Source of the DNA: Desulfobacteraceae bacterium
GTDB lineage: Bacteria > Desulfobacterota > DSM-4660 > Desulfatiglandales > Desulfatiglandaceae
Reading direction: 5' to 3'
DNA: 27,220 bases
Assembly (NCBI GenBank): GCA_020349865.1
Contig: CP070700.1
Coordinates: forward strand, 3,327,731-3,354,950
Shown here: one piece after another, positions 16,205 to 26,677 of the stretch
How the letters are laid out: each line of letters opens with the position of its first letter
How positions within the stretch are numbered: the first letter of the stretch is position 1
The notes under the pieces: model-generated
Seen by the model: only the letters and a program-made list of their open reading frames with translations
What the model was told of the DNA's origin: nothing
Databases searched by the model: none
Program-made: the position numbers and the translations under genes

Positions 16205-17730
16205 CGCAAGCTTCTCCGATCAAGGGTCCTGTATTGGATGGCTTCGGCCACATGAGGGGCTTTAATATTAGAACTCCCGTCTATGTCAGCAATGGTCCTG
16301 GCAATCTTCAGTATCCGGGCGTGTGCCCTTGCACTTAAACCGAATTTGTCCATGGCCTTTTCCAGCAATGCGCCGGATTCCTCGTCTATTTTGCAAAACT
16401 GTTTGATCTGGCGACTATTCATGCCTGAATTGGCGTGGATTTTCGTCTCCTGGAATCTCTTGTTCTGAAATTCCCTGGCATTCAAAACTCGTGCCAAAAT
16501 CTCCGCTGACGAACCATTATCTGAAGTGGCGGAAAGATCTTTATACGGGACTGAAGGAACCTCCAGATGGATGTCTATCCTGTCCATCAAGGGACCGGAT
16601 ATTTTTGTCCGATAGCGCCGGACCTGAAGAAAGGAGCACGTGCATTCCCGTTTGGAATCACCCAGAAAACCGCACGGGCATGGATTCATGGCTGCCACCA
16701 GCATAAAATTGGCCGGGTAGGTAACCGTTGAATTGGCCCTTGAGATAGTAACACGTCCGTCTTCCATGGGTTGTCGCAGAACTTCAAGGACGTTTTTTCT
16801 AAACTCAGGCAGTTCATCTAAAAAGAGGACACCATTATTGGCCATGCTCACTTCACCCGGTTTGGGATTCTGCCCGCCGCCAATGAGGCCTGCATCGGAA
16901 ATGGTATGGTGAGGGGACCGAAAGGGACGTATGGTGATCAGGCCGGAGCCTTTGGGCATCAATCCCATAACACTATAGACCTTGGATGTTTGAAGCGATT
17001 CTTCGAAAGTAAGACTTGGAAGAATGGTTGATATTCGTTTGGCCAGCATGGTCTTTCCAGAACCAGGGGGACCGATCATGATCAGATTGTGTCCCCCGGC
17101 TGCAGATATCTCCAATGCCCTTTTTGCATTCTCCTGCCCGCGGACATCCACAAAATCCATCTGGGAATCTTGTCTCTGAAATAGCTTCTCGGTTTCGACC
17201 TTGACAGGGTCAATGTGAGAAATGCCCACCAGCCTGCTGATTAGCTGGGACAAGGTATTTACAGGAAAGATATCTATCCCTTCCACAACCCCTGCTTCTG
17301 GTGCATTCTCGGGGGGGAGAAAGATCCCCTTGATGGCCAATTCCTTTGCGGCAATTGCCATAGGCAAAACGCCCTTAACCGGCCTCAAAAGCCCGTCAAG
17401 GGCCAGTTCGCCAAGAAACAAATAGTTGGCATATGAGGATCTGTCCACTAACCCAGTTGCAGCAAGAATACCAAGCGCCATGGGGAGGTCAAATGCTGAG
17501 CCTTCTTTCTTTATATCCGCTGGTGCCAGATTGACCGTGATTCTATCGGATGGAAAATGATATCCGGAATTTTTAATGGCCGCCTTGACCCTCTCCTTAC
17601 TCTCCCGGACGGCACCCTCTGGCAAGCCCACAGTTGCAAAAGAAGGCAGACCCTGCGCGATATCCACTTCAACCTCTACGATATAGGCATCAATTCCGAT
17701 GACAGCACTGCTGAGGATTTTGGCGAGCAT
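16201..17730 (-). CDS. comM: YifB/ComM-family Mg-chelatase-like AAA+ ATPase
   Basis: About 509 residues from ATG 17730 (MLAKILSSAVIGIDAY, the family's standard start). The open frame runs 6 codons further to a TTG at 17748, which is less likely. The N-terminal ChlI/Lon-like domain (~1-165) is followed by an AAA+ module with Walker A GPPGSGKT (~220-227) and Walker B VLFLDELPEF (~301-310). The Cys-rich NPCPCGFLGDSKRECTC of this family is present, and the C-terminal Mg_chelatase_C domain ends RTIADIDGS...HVAEAIQYR. ComM proteins are hexameric helicases that help branch migration during uptake and integration of transforming DNA; in non-competent bacteria the role is less certain. It precedes and overlaps the PBP gene. 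Confidence 0.95.
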   Translation of the reverse strand: MLAKILSSAVIGIDAYIVEVEVDIAQGLPSFATVGLPEGAVRESKERVKAAIKNSGYHFPSDRITVNLAPADIKKEGSAFDLPMALGILAATGLVDRSSYANYLFLGELALDGLLRPVKGVLPMAIAAKELAIKGIFLPPENAPEAGVVEGIDIFPVNTLSQLISRLVGISHIDPVKVETEKLFQRQDSQMDFVDVRGQENAKRALEISAAGGHNLIMIGPPGSGKTMLAKRISTILPSLTFEESLQTSKVYSVMGLMPKGSGLITIRPFRSPHHTISDAGLIGGGQNPKPGEVSMANNGVLFLDELPEFRKNVLEVLRQPMEDGRVTISRANSTVTYPANFMLVAAMNPCPCGFLGDSKRECTCSFLQVRRYRTKISGPLMDRIDIHLEVPSVPYKDLSATSDNGSSAEILARVLNAREFQNKRFQETKIHANSGMNSRQIKQFCKIDEESGALLEKAMDKFGLSARAHARILKIARTIADIDGSSNIKAPHVAEAIQYRTLDRRSLR

Positions 17731-17761
17731 AAATGAATAGCCACTCAAATCTTTTGTTTTT

Positions 17762-18028
17762 TTACTTAACTTTTGTCTTTACACGTATCATGCAGGATGA
17801 TATAAAGTAAAGTTTATTATTATCAGGGTTTATGTCCTCTTCTATGGATAATGCTGGCTTATTTTTTACAATTGTTGTGATCGCTTTAGCTCCACTTACG
17901 GCAAAAACCTGATCAGCAATCATAGCATATAAATCCATTGATACAATACAGGAATTGGATCTAAAGATTTTTGCGACAACGGTGGGTATTTTTAGACACT
18001 TTAGCGCATTTAAGAGGTTTTTTGACAA
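17762..18028 (-). CDS. Hypothetical protein, 88 residues, doubtful
   Basis: An open frame just upstream of comM on the same strand, beginning at a TTG at 18028, with an internal ATG at 17938 that would leave 58 residues. The composition (SNSCIVSMDLYAMIADQVFAV, then a Lys/Asn-rich tail) is not absurd for a protein, but I recognise no domain, see no good ribosome binding site, and the DNA is more AT-rich than its neighbours. It could be a small real gene, a decayed remnant or chance. Confidence 0.25.
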   Translation of the reverse strand: MSKNLLNALKCLKIPTVVAKIFRSNSCIVSMDLYAMIADQVFAVSGAKAITTIVKNKPALSIEEDINPDNNKLYFISSCMIRVKTKVK

Positions 18029-18183
18029 TTTTTATATCGGTGAAGTGCTATTACCATAGGTAGTATCCATTCAGAAATAAGATAGTTTTCGCAAGGTCAA
18101 GGAAGATGATGATTTTAACCACAGGAATACATTTAAATATTTCGAGGATTACAATTTTAATCTAACGCAGAGATTGTGAAACC

Positions 18184-18229
18184 GGGGACCCGCGCCGAAG
18201 GCGTGGGGAGTCCTCGCGTAGCGTTCGGA
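18184..18229. repeat. GC-rich hairpin repeat in the comM/rpoZ divergent gap
   Basis: The 18029-18305 gap is AT-rich except for this block: GGGGACCCGCGCC-GAA-GGCGTGGGGAGTCC folds into an imperfect hairpin, followed by TCGCGTAGCGTTCGG and an A-run. Its make-up resembles dispersed palindromic repeats rather than a terminator, since no T-run follows on either strand in the right place. Nothing else is evident in the gap apart from the rpoZ ribosome binding site. Confidence 0.4.
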
Positions 18230-18305
18230 AAAAAAATAGCCATTTATGGATGGGCACGAGGTAATGTTTTAGGGTCATTAATTTAAAACTTATGAGGTGA
18301 ACGTG

Positions 18306-19753
<1,448 letters not shown>

Positions 19754-19794
19754 TGTAATAAATTGTGCTGGTTATAACAAATTGTTTCTATTGC

Positions 19795-19823
19795 TTTACA
19801 TTTATTTTTGGAAATGATAGATT
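19795..19823 (+). promoter_or_regulatory. Putative promoter for dksA
   Basis: TTTACA (19795-19800), a 17 nt AT-rich spacer and TAGATT (19818-19823) lie 40 bp before the ATG at 19864. The 110 bp dnaJ-dksA gap is otherwise featureless. Found by eye; this would allow dksA expression independent of rpoZ-dnaJ. Confidence 0.3.
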
Positions 19824-19863
19824 TTATTGTTTAATATTTCTTGAAGAGTGCAGGTTAAGAGCC

Positions 19864-20229
19864 ATGGTAGATAAGAAAAAGAAAGAAAATATTAAGGATT
19901 TGCTGACAAAAAGGTTAAATGACCTTCTGGAAGATGCCAATAAGACCCTCAGCGGCATGACTGATCAGACACAAAATTTTCCTGATCCCACAGATCGAGC
20001 AACGATGGAGTCCGACAGGAATTTTGAGCTTAGGATCCGAGACAGGGAAAGAAAACTCATATCAAAAATAAAGGATGCTTTGGACAGACTTGAGGCCGGA
20101 ACCTACGGCATTTGTGAGGAATGCGGTGAAAACATTTCAGATGAAAGGTTGGAGGCCCGCCCTGTGACGACTTTGTGTATTGATTGCAAAAAAAAGCAAG
20201 AAAATCAGGAAAAAGTCAAGGGTTTATAA
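19864..20229 (+). CDS. dksA: DksA/TraR-family zinc-finger transcription factor
   Basis: 121 residues from ATG 19864. The frame is open 33 codons further upstream, but that part (rich in Phe, Cys and Ile, over the promoter candidate) is not DksA-like. The coiled-coil carries DPTDRA (41-46), matching the DxxDxA tip motif that acts in the polymerase secondary channel. The zinc finger is C84/C87 and C105/C108 (GICEECGENI...CIDCKKK). DksA binds RNA polymerase and, with ppGpp, redirects transcription during starvation. Co-localisation with rpoZ, which forms part of a ppGpp site, is fitting. A terminator follows at 20275. Confidence 0.92.
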   Translation: MVDKKKKENIKDLLTKRLNDLLEDANKTLSGMTDQTQNFPDPTDRATMESDRNFELRIRDRERKLISKIKDALDRLEAGTYGICEECGENISDERLEARPVTTLCIDCKKKQENQEKVKGL

Positions 20230-20274
20230 TTGATCCGCTTACAGGCGGAACGTCTTATCTCATCGCTTTGATCC

Positions 20275-20306
20275 GGCCGGTGCAAATGCAATGCCCGGCC
20301 TTTTTT
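20275..20306 (+). terminator. Rho-independent terminator after dksA
   Basis: GGCCGG (20275-20280) pairs with CCGGCC (20295-20300) around a short loop containing TGCA-AA-TGCA, followed directly by TTTTTTG. It is 46 bp after the dksA stop and closes the rpoZ-dnaJ-dksA unit. Confidence 0.75.
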
Positions 20307-20455
20307 GTTTTTTGCAGAGTCAGTTGCCAGCATTTCGCTCCGCCTGGGTGGCGTTCCAATATTCCAATTGGCGCGAATTCCTTAAATTTTATTGGTGGTG
20401 CTGTTTCAGCGGCGAACAAGTGACAACCGTTAACGGATACTTTCCGATACAGGCC

Positions 20456-23146
20456 ATGGCCAAAAAACAAAACAAAACCCCTAAAATAAAAAAACAGTCG
20501 AAGAAGGACGCAACAGAAGTCATAACAACACATATTAACGCCGACTTTGATGCCCTGGCTTCTTTGATTGCTGCAAGCAAACTGTATCCTCAGGCGAGTC
20601 TCGTATTTCCAGGATCTCAGGAAAGAAATCTCCGGAACTTTTTCCTCCATTCCACGTCATATCTTTTCAACTTTTCAAAGATAAAACAAATCAAATTTGA
20701 CCAGATCAAGAAGCTGATTCTTGTAGACACCCGGCAGAAAAGCCGCATAGGAAGGTTTGCGGAATTGGTTGACAAGGATGATGTTGAGATACACATCTAT
20801 GATCATCACCCTTATTCCGCCGACGATGTCACCGGTGATATGGAGATCATCCGTAAAACCGGCTCCACTACCGCCCTGCTCACCAGCCTGATCAGGGAAA
20901 AAAATATTCCCATTTCTCCTGATGAAGCAACCATCATGTGTTTGGGAATCCACGAGGATACGGGCTCCTTCACCTTTTCTTCCACGACCGCCCAAGATTA
21001 TGACGCGGCCGCATGGCTTACGGCACAGGGGGCAAATCACAATACCATCTCTGATATGCTTACCAGAGAAATGACTGCCGAGCAGGTTTGGTTGCTTAGC
21101 GATCTCACCCAATCGGCCACAAAAAGGATCATCAATGGTGTAGAGGTGGTCATTACCAAGGTCGTTAGAGATGAATATGTGGGGGATTTTGCTGTTCTCG
21201 TGCATAAATTTATGGAGATGGAGAATTTGAATCTCGTCTTCGCCTTGGCTCAAATGGAAAACCGGATCTACTTAGTCGCAAGAAGCCGTTTAGAGGATGT
21301 AAACGTGGCTGAGATAGCCTTTGCCCTCGGGGGGGGTGGCCACCCTCAGGCGGCGTCCGCCACCATAAAGAACAGGACCCTGATTCAAGCGGAAAGATCT
21401 TTACAGACCCTCTTGAGAAGTCGGATTAATCCCACCAAAACAGCCCGTGATATGATGTCTTCACCGGTTCTGCATATCTCTCCCGAAGAAAACGTTAAAA
21501 ATGCGGCCGATTTGATGACCAGGTATAATATCAATGTACTCCTGGTCATGGATGATTCAGATGTTCTCAAGGGTTACGTTACAAGGCAGGTTGTGGAAAA
21601 GGCAGTGTTTTTCGGGCTTGGAGACATTAAAGTGAAGGAATACATGAATATTGAGTTTTCTATTATCAGTCCCGACGCCCCCCTCAAGCAAGTTCAGGAA
21701 TTGATAATAAAAAACAAACTGAGGATCCTTCCCGTTTTAGACAATGAGAAGGTTTTGGGTGTGATTACCCGAACAGACATCCTTAATATTCTGGTTGGGG
21801 ACCCCCTGATCCCAGAATTTCTCTATGATTCCAAAGATACCTCCCAATTCATAAGAAAGAAGAATATGGCCGCCATGCTGAAGGAGCGGCTGCCGAGAAA
21901 GATCATCAATGTCCTGAAAGACCTTGGCCATGTGGCCGATTTGCTCGGATACAACGCCTATCTTGTGGGCGGGCTCGTGAGAGATGTATTCCTGAAACAT
22001 GAAAACCTTGATGTGGACATTGTCATTGAAGGCGACGGCATTAAATTTGCCCATGAATTTGCTGAACACTATGGTGCGAGAGTGAGAAGCCACCGGAAAT
22101 TTGCAACTGCCGTTCTTATCTTCCCTGATGGTTTCAAGGTTGACGTGGCAACGGCCCGAATGGAGTACTACGAATCCCCCGGAGCACCACCCAGTGTGGA
22201 AACAAGCTCCCTTAAACTGGATCTGTACAGACGTGATTTTACCATTAATACCCTTGCAATCAGGCTTAACAAAAGGCATTACGGTGCACTGATCGATTAT
22301 TTTGGTGGCCAAAGGGATATCAAGGAAAAGGTGCTGCGAGTTCTCCATAATCTGAGTTTTGTGGAGGATCCTACGCGGGTGCTCCGAGCTATAAGATTTG
22401 AGCAACGTTTTGGTTTCAAAATCGGAAAGCTGACTCTCGCCTTGATTAAGAATGCATTAAAAATCAATTGTTTTAAAGACCTCTCCGGCAGACGGCTTTT
22501 TCTGGAACTAAAGCTTGTCCTCAAGGAGCCCGATCCTATCAAGGCTATAGAACGGATGGATGAATTTGATTTGCTTCAGTTTGTTTTTCCCGAGGTCAAA
22601 CTCACAAAAAGTATTAGGAATCTCCTGGAAGAAATTAAAAAAGTCATTGTGTGGTATAACCTGCTTTATCTGGAGGAACCCATTGAACTCTGGAAGATTT
22701 ATTGGCATGGCCTCACTTCTTCGCTTGACACGAAATCCTTTAATGCACTGATAGAAAAAATGGGCATGCTTGGACTTGAAAGCCGCAAGATGATAGTCCA
22801 AAGGGCAAAAGCGAATCGAGTCCTGGATGCCCTTCATAAATTTAGCGGTGACAATTATCACCTGTATACATTTCTTTTACCTTATGATACAGAAACGTTG
22901 CTGTATCTTATGGCAAAATCAAACAGTGAAAAAGTAAGGCGGCATATTTCCAGTTTTTTCAATAAATTAAGGGGAATGAACATTCAGCTAAATGGAAAAG
23001 ATCTGGTGAACATGGGTTTCTCACCAAGTCCAGTTTTCAAAGAAATATTTGATCAACTGCTTAAAGCGCGCTTAAATGACTTGATAAAAACAAAGGCCGA
23101 TGAGGTCAGGTTTGTTAAGGAGAAATTTGGCCATCAGGAATCATAA
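20456..23146 (+). CDS. DHH-CBS-tRNA nucleotidyltransferase fusion (CCA- or A-adding type)
   Basis: About 896 residues from ATG 20456. The open frame reaches back to 20291, but that extension lies over the dksA terminator and is Trp/Phe-rich without family character. Domains: DHH phosphoesterase (~20-320: HINADFDALASL, VDTRQKS, DHH at 116-118, LGIHEDTGSFTFSS, DHHA1-type GGGGHPQAA); two CBS repeats (~330-445: ARDMMSSP..., VKEYMNIEF...VITRTDIL); class II poly(A)/tRNA nucleotidyltransferase head (~500 on: VGGLVRDVFLKHENLDVDIV with metal ligands D519/D521, RRDFTINTLA, EDPTRVLRAIRFEQRFGF). This architecture is known in Desulfobacterota, where it is usually called an A-adding or CCA-adding enzyme. 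It repairs or completes tRNA 3' ends. CC- or A-specificity cannot be assigned by eye. Confidence 0.92.
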   Translation: MAKKQNKTPKIKKQSKKDATEVITTHINADFDALASLIAASKLYPQASLVFPGSQERNLRNFFLHSTSYLFNFSKIKQIKFDQIKKLILVDTRQKSRIGRFAELVDKDDVEIHIYDHHPYSADDVTGDMEIIRKTGSTTALLTSLIREKNIPISPDEATIMCLGIHEDTGSFTFSSTTAQDYDAAAWLTAQGANHNTISDMLTREMTAEQVWLLSDLTQSATKRIINGVEVVITKVVRDEYVGDFAVLVHKFMEMENLNLVFALAQMENRIYLVARSRLEDVNVAEIAFALGGGGHPQAASATIKNRTLIQAERSLQTLLRSRINPTKTARDMMSSPVLHISPEENVKNAADLMTRYNINVLLVMDDSDVLKGYVTRQVVEKAVFFGLGDIKVKEYMNIEFSIISPDAPLKQVQELIIKNKLRILPVLDNEKVLGVITRTDILNILVGDPLIPEFLYDSKDTSQFIRKKNMAAMLKERLPRKIINVLKDLGHVADLLGYNAYLVGGLVRDVFLKHENLDVDIVIEGDGIKFAHEFAEHYGARVRSHRKFATAVLIFPDGFKVDVATARMEYYESPGAPPSVETSSLKLDLYRRDFTINTLAIRLNKRHYGALIDYFGGQRDIKEKVLRVLHNLSFVEDPTRVLRAIRFEQRFGFKIGKLTLALIKNALKINCFKDLSGRRLFLELKLVLKEPDPIKAIERMDEFDLLQFVFPEVKLTKSIRNLLEEIKKVIVWYNLLYLEEPIELWKIYWHGLTSSLDTKSFNALIEKMGMLGLESRKMIVQRAKANRVLDALHKFSGDNYHLYTFLLPYDTETLLYLMAKSNSEKVRRHISSFFNKLRGMNIQLNGKDLVNMGFSPSPVFKEIFDQLLKARLNDLIKTKADEVRFVKEKFGHQES

Positions 23147-23196
23147 ATCGCCAATCTTCAACTCAAAATAACCAATCCCAAGGGGTGTTGAAAGAC

Positions 23197-24180
23197 ATGA
23201 AAAAAAAGAGAATCTTAAGCGGAATGAGACCTACAGGTAGAATGCATCTTGGTCATGTACATGGAGCCCTTTTGAACTGGAAAAGACTCCAGGACGAATA
23301 TGAATGCTTTTACGTTATAGTAGACTGGCACGCCCTGACCAGTGAATATGCACATACGGAAATTATTGGGGAAACTATTTATGACATTGCCATGGACTGG
23401 ATTTCCGTGGGGCTCGATCCGGAAAAATCCCCTTTTTTCATTCAATCTCATATCAAAGAGCATGCGGAGCTTCATCTGATTTTTTCCATGATCACTCCCC
23501 TCTCCTGGCTTGAGAGAAACCCCACTTACAAGGAGCAGCTCCGGGAACTTACCAAGAGAGACATTTATACTTACGGCTTTTTGGGTTATCCCGTTCTTCA
23601 GGCTGCTGATATCCTCATGTATAAGGCAAACGGAGTTCCTGTGGGCGAAGACCAGGCCGCCCATGTTGAATTGACCAGGGAGATTGCCAGGCGATTTAAT
23701 CACTTCTATGGAGAAGTGTTCCCCATACCTGATCTCCTCCTTACGCCAACCTCAAAGCTCCTCGGAATTGACAGACGTAAGATGAGCAAGAGTTATGATA
23801 ACGCCATATTCCTTACTGACGCAGATGAAGTTATTGACTCAAAGGTTGGGCAGATGATCACTGATCCACAACGGGCCAGAAGAAATGATCCGGGCAACCC
23901 GGATATCTGCAATGTGTTCTCGTTTCATGAAATATATACTTCCTCTGAAGCGGTTGCGAACATTGACAAAGAATGCCGATCTGCCGCTATCGGTTGCGTG
24001 GAGTGCAAAAGCCTTATGGCCGACAGTCTCAAGAAAGGCCTTGAGCCCATGAGAGCCAAAAGGAAAGAATTAGAGGTTGATATAAAAAAAATAAAAGAAA
24101 TCATCGAAGAAGGCAATAAAAAAGCCAGAGCCGTAGCACGGGAGACCCTGGCAGAGGTGAGGGAAGCGGTAAAAATATAG
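23197..24180 (+). CDS. trpS: Tryptophanyl-tRNA synthetase
   Basis: A class Ic synthetase of 327 residues. HIGH motif as HLGH (17-20, SGMRPTGRMHLGH), the tryptophan-site region GYPVLQAADILMYKANGVPVGEDQAAHVELTR (quoted here in pieces: GYPVLQAADILMY, VPVGEDQAAHVE), and KMSKS at 195-199. It charges tRNA-Trp. ATG 23197 is preferred over GTG 23185 and TTG 23188, because AAGGGG at 23180-23185 overlaps or abuts those codons; spacing to 23197 is a long 11 nt. It follows the nucleotidyltransferase by 50 bp, likely co-transcribed. Confidence 0.95.
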   Translation: MKKKRILSGMRPTGRMHLGHVHGALLNWKRLQDEYECFYVIVDWHALTSEYAHTEIIGETIYDIAMDWISVGLDPEKSPFFIQSHIKEHAELHLIFSMITPLSWLERNPTYKEQLRELTKRDIYTYGFLGYPVLQAADILMYKANGVPVGEDQAAHVELTREIARRFNHFYGEVFPIPDLLLTPTSKLLGIDRRKMSKSYDNAIFLTDADEVIDSKVGQMITDPQRARRNDPGNPDICNVFSFHEIYTSSEAVANIDKECRSAAIGCVECKSLMADSLKKGLEPMRAKRKELEVDIKKIKEIIEEGNKKARAVARETLAEVREAVKI

Positions 24181-24400
24181 TTATACACATATAGAAAGCA
24201 ATCTGGGGGTTTAATTGAACGCAGTGGTTAATGGGTAAGGTGTTTGGTACCACTGATACTTGAAACTTGAAACTTGGAGGTGTTTTGATATTATTTGAGG
24301 TTATAGAGTTTCAAGGTTCCAGTTTACTTCAAAAACAGCAATAAAAATTTTAAAGGACGTATACCGGATTACTCTACTAGCTTTATCTTAGACGCTACAA
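24181..24400. repeat. Gene-free gap with GAAACTTGAAACTT repeats
   Basis: The trpS-scpA gap contains ACTTGAAACTTGAAACTTGG (24258-24277) and a diverged reverse copy (AGTTTCAAGGTTCCAGTTT, about 24308-24326). On the complement it belongs to the same family as 8124-8140 and 13761-13777. I see no convincing promoter, terminator or small gene. The scpA start has only a weak ribosome binding site. Confidence 0.55.
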
Positions 24401-25135
24401 ATGGATTACGAGGTTAAACTGGAAATATTCGAGGGCCCGCTGGACCTGTTGCTCCACCTTATCCACAAGAATGAGGTGGATATCTTCGATATACCAATAG
24501 CTACGATCACAGACCAGTATTTAGAATACATTGAAATGATGAAGGCCTTCAATATAAACGTGGCCGGTGATTTCCTTGTGATGGCCTCCACACTAATTCA
24601 TATTAAATCAAAGATGCTGCTCCCAGCGCCACACGAAGAAGATTGGGAGGAAGATCCCCGTATTGAGATCACGCGTCCGCTCCTGGAGTACATGCAGTTT
24701 AAAGAAATTGCCGAGGCGTTTTCTGAAAGGGAAATCTTAGACAGAGATGTCTTTAGCCGCAAGGTATTCCCCTATTACCAAGCCCAGGGAACCGATCAAG
24801 AACCTGAATTGGATGTAAACCTTTTTCAATTAATAGATGCATTCAAACGGATAATCGATCAAAGGCTACCAGGTGTCCAACTAACACTCCAACTTGAACG
24901 ATGGTCAGTCAAAGAAAAGACCGAACTAATTATAACTCGACTCAAAGAAAGTGGGCCTTTGTTTTTTCGTGAAATCTTTAGTGAAGACCGAACAATTTCG
25001 GAATTTGTTGTAACCTTTTTGGCTCTTTTGGAACTTGTCCACAGGGGTCTTGTGAGGGTATTTCAGCCTACATACGAAGGTGACATTAGATTAATCCCTT
25101 CTTTTGATGAAAAAGAGGACAATGGTAATGGGTAA
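24401..25135 (+). CDS. scpA: Segregation and condensation protein A (kleisin)
   Basis: 244 residues with the family start MDYEVKLEIFEGPLDLLLHL, then IHKNEVDIFDIPIATITDQY and FLVMASTLIHIKSKMLLP. The C-terminal winged helix includes ESGPLFFREIF and FLALLELVHRGLVRVFQ. ScpA bridges the heads of the SMC dimer and binds ScpB in the bacterial condensin complex. It overlaps the following scpB by 8 bp. No smc gene is in the window, which is usual. The ribosome binding site is weak, so the start rests on homology. Confidence 0.95.
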   Translation: MDYEVKLEIFEGPLDLLLHLIHKNEVDIFDIPIATITDQYLEYIEMMKAFNINVAGDFLVMASTLIHIKSKMLLPAPHEEDWEEDPRIEITRPLLEYMQFKEIAEAFSEREILDRDVFSRKVFPYYQAQGTDQEPELDVNLFQLIDAFKRIIDQRLPGVQLTLQLERWSVKEKTELIITRLKESGPLFFREIFSEDRTISEFVVTFLALLELVHRGLVRVFQPTYEGDIRLIPSFDEKEDNGNG

Positions 25136-25733
25136 GTCTTTAAAATTGATCATAGAAGCACTGCTATTCGCATCTGACAAACCGCTCAGTGTCCGCGAGA
25201 TTCGTGACTGCCTGCCTGATGAGACTGCATCCAATATCACCCAGACGTTAAAGGAACTCCAAACCGAATACGACGACCTGGAAAGGAGTTTTGTTCTCAA
25301 GGAAGTGGCTCAAGGTTTTCAGCTTCGGACAAGATCCGAATACTCACCCTATGTTCTCAAAATGCTAAGGACATCTCCTACCCGGTTGTCACGTGCTGCT
25401 TTGGAGACCTTGTCCATCATTGCCTACAAACAGCCCATTCTCCGGCAAGAGATCGAAAGATTGAGGGGGGTGGATGTTGGGGGGATCTTGAAAACGCTTT
25501 TGGAAAAGGACCTTATCAGAATCATGGGCCGAAAAAACCTCCCTGGCAGACCGCTTATCTATGGAACAACCAAAAAGTTTCTTGCTGTCTTTGATCTAAA
25601 GGACCTTGAATCACTCCCCAAGCTAAAAGAAATAAAGGATTTGGGACCTGATGAAGAGTTAACGGCACCAATCTCGGACGAAGAGCTCCCGGTAGATCAG
25701 CCCGACCTGCTAACCCTGTCAAAAAATGGCTAA
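25128..25733 (+). CDS. scpB: Segregation and condensation protein B
   Basis: 201 residues. The open frame begins at 25104, but ATG 25128 (MGKSLKLIIEALLFASDKPLS) matches the family and has GAGGA at 25115-25119 with 8 nt spacing. Paired winged-helix features are ALLFASDKPLSVREI, RLSRAALETLSIIAYKQPI, RLRGVDVGGILKTLLEK and GRPLIYGTTKKFL. ScpB dimers bind ScpA in the SMC complex. The gene overlaps scpA (8 bp) and rluB (8 bp), indicating tight translational coupling. The acidic C-terminal ~30 residues are variable in the family. Confidence 0.95.
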   Translation: MGKSLKLIIEALLFASDKPLSVREIRDCLPDETASNITQTLKELQTEYDDLERSFVLKEVAQGFQLRTRSEYSPYVLKMLRTSPTRLSRAALETLSIIAYKQPILRQEIERLRGVDVGGILKTLLEKDLIRIMGRKNLPGRPLIYGTTKKFLAVFDLKDLESLPKLKEIKDLGPDEELTAPISDEELPVDQPDLLTLSKNG

Positions 25734-26487
25734 ATTAAGGGACAAACGGGAACATGGCAGGCAGGCACAGAGGCTCAACCGTATACTGTCGCTCGCAGGT
25801 ATTACTTCCAGGCGCAAGGCAGACGATTTGATCAAATCGGACCGGGTCATGGTCAATGGTCGTCTGGTGAAGGAGCCAGGCGTACGAGCGATCTGGGGCA
25901 GCGATCGTATTTGCGTGGATGGTCAAGAGATCCCAAAACCATCTGAGAGACTCTACCTGATGCTCAATAAGCCTTTTGGCTGCGTCTCCTCCCTTAGCGA
26001 TCCGCAGGGCCGGCCTGTCGTGACCGAACTTCTCAGAGATATTCCCCAAAGGGTTTACCCTGTAGGACGGCTCGATTTTGACACACTCGGACTTTTGCTG
26101 TTCACCAATGATGGCGAATGGGCACACCGCATGACCCATCCCCGATACCGGGTCCCACGAACCTACAAGGTAACAGTAACCGGTGCAATTGCCGATGAAG
26201 CTTTAAGTCTTTTACAAAAAGGTATTCCACTTGAAGATGGGTTCACCTACCGTTCTAAAGTGACATTAGTTAGCCGGAATGAAAGGCAGAGTGTCTTGAG
26301 AATGACCATTACCCAGGGGAAGTCCAGGCAGGTACGGCGAATGTTAGAAGCAGTGGGGTACAGTGTGGTCCATCTGATCCGAATCGGCTTTGGCAAAATA
26401 TCGTTGGGGAATCTGAAAGTTGGTGAATACCGATACCTCGAAACACAAGAGGTAGAGGAAATGAAAAAACTGGTCGGCATGGTGTGA
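25726..26487 (+). CDS. rluB: rRNA pseudouridine synthase, RsuA/RluB family
   Basis: 253 residues. N-terminal S4 RNA-binding domain (~16-60, RLNRILSLAGITSRRKADDLI), followed by the catalytic domain with the conserved Asp117 in VGRLDFDTLGLLLFTNDG, YKVTVTG, and QGKSRQVRRMLEAVG near the end. The family isomerises single uridines in rRNA; members next to scpAB are usually RluB (23S), but RsuA/RluF cannot be fully excluded from sequence reading. ATG at 25726 overlaps the scpB stop by 8 bp (ATGGCTAA). Last gene of the plus-strand run before the tRNA. Confidence 0.9.
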   Translation: MAKLRDKREHGRQAQRLNRILSLAGITSRRKADDLIKSDRVMVNGRLVKEPGVRAIWGSDRICVDGQEIPKPSERLYLMLNKPFGCVSSLSDPQGRPVVTELLRDIPQRVYPVGRLDFDTLGLLLFTNDGEWAHRMTHPRYRVPRTYKVTVTGAIADEALSLLQKGIPLEDGFTYRSKVTLVSRNERQSVLRMTITQGKSRQVRRMLEAVGYSVVHLIRIGFGKISLGNLKVGEYRYLETQEVEEMKKLVGMV

Positions 26488-26588
26488 GAATTTTTTGTTT
26501 ACAGTCCATATGCATATATTGTATGGGTAAATGTGTCTTTAAAAACCACTTATCATTCAGTCGTTCACCAACTCAATAAAAACAAACC

Positions 26589-26663
26589 GGGCGGTTAACT
26601 CAGCGGGAGAGTGCCATCCTCACACGGTGGAAGTCGGGGGTTCAAATCCCCCACCGCCCACCA
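26589..26663 (+). tRNA. tRNA-Val (anticodon CAC)
   Basis: A full cloverleaf can be drawn: acceptor GGGCGGT/ACCGCCC, D arm ACTC-AGCGGGA-GAGT, anticodon stem CCATC/GGTGG around loop CTCACAC (anticodon CAC, reading GUG), T arm GGGGG-TTCAAAT-CCCCC, discriminator A and an encoded CCA (26661-26663). Stem pairing is complete with one G-U pair in the anticodon stem. It lies about 100 bp after rluB and directly before a convergent integrase gene, making it the probable integration target. Confidence 0.95.
26630..26663. other. Candidate attachment site (3' half of tRNA-Val)
   Basis: Tyrosine recombinases of this kind commonly recombine within the 3' part of a tRNA gene and restore it. The T arm and acceptor end (about 26630-26663) next to the integrase stop at 26678 is therefore the likely att core at this edge. 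The second copy should lie to the right, outside the window, so the exact core cannot be delimited here. Confidence 0.45.
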
Positions 26664-26677
26664 GTAAAATCAAGAGG

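Noticed and set aside
18184..18229. Terminator for comM or rpoZ
   Set aside because: The hairpin lies between divergent genes and is followed by A's on the plus strand, with no T-run after it on either strand.
19765..19863. N-terminal extension of DksA
   Set aside because: The 33 residues are unlike DksA and cover the likely promoter; ATG 19864 gives the family start.
20291..20455. N-terminal extension of the tRNA nucleotidyltransferase frame
   Set aside because: It overlaps the dksA terminator stem and T-run and is Trp/Phe-rich without similarity to DHH proteins.
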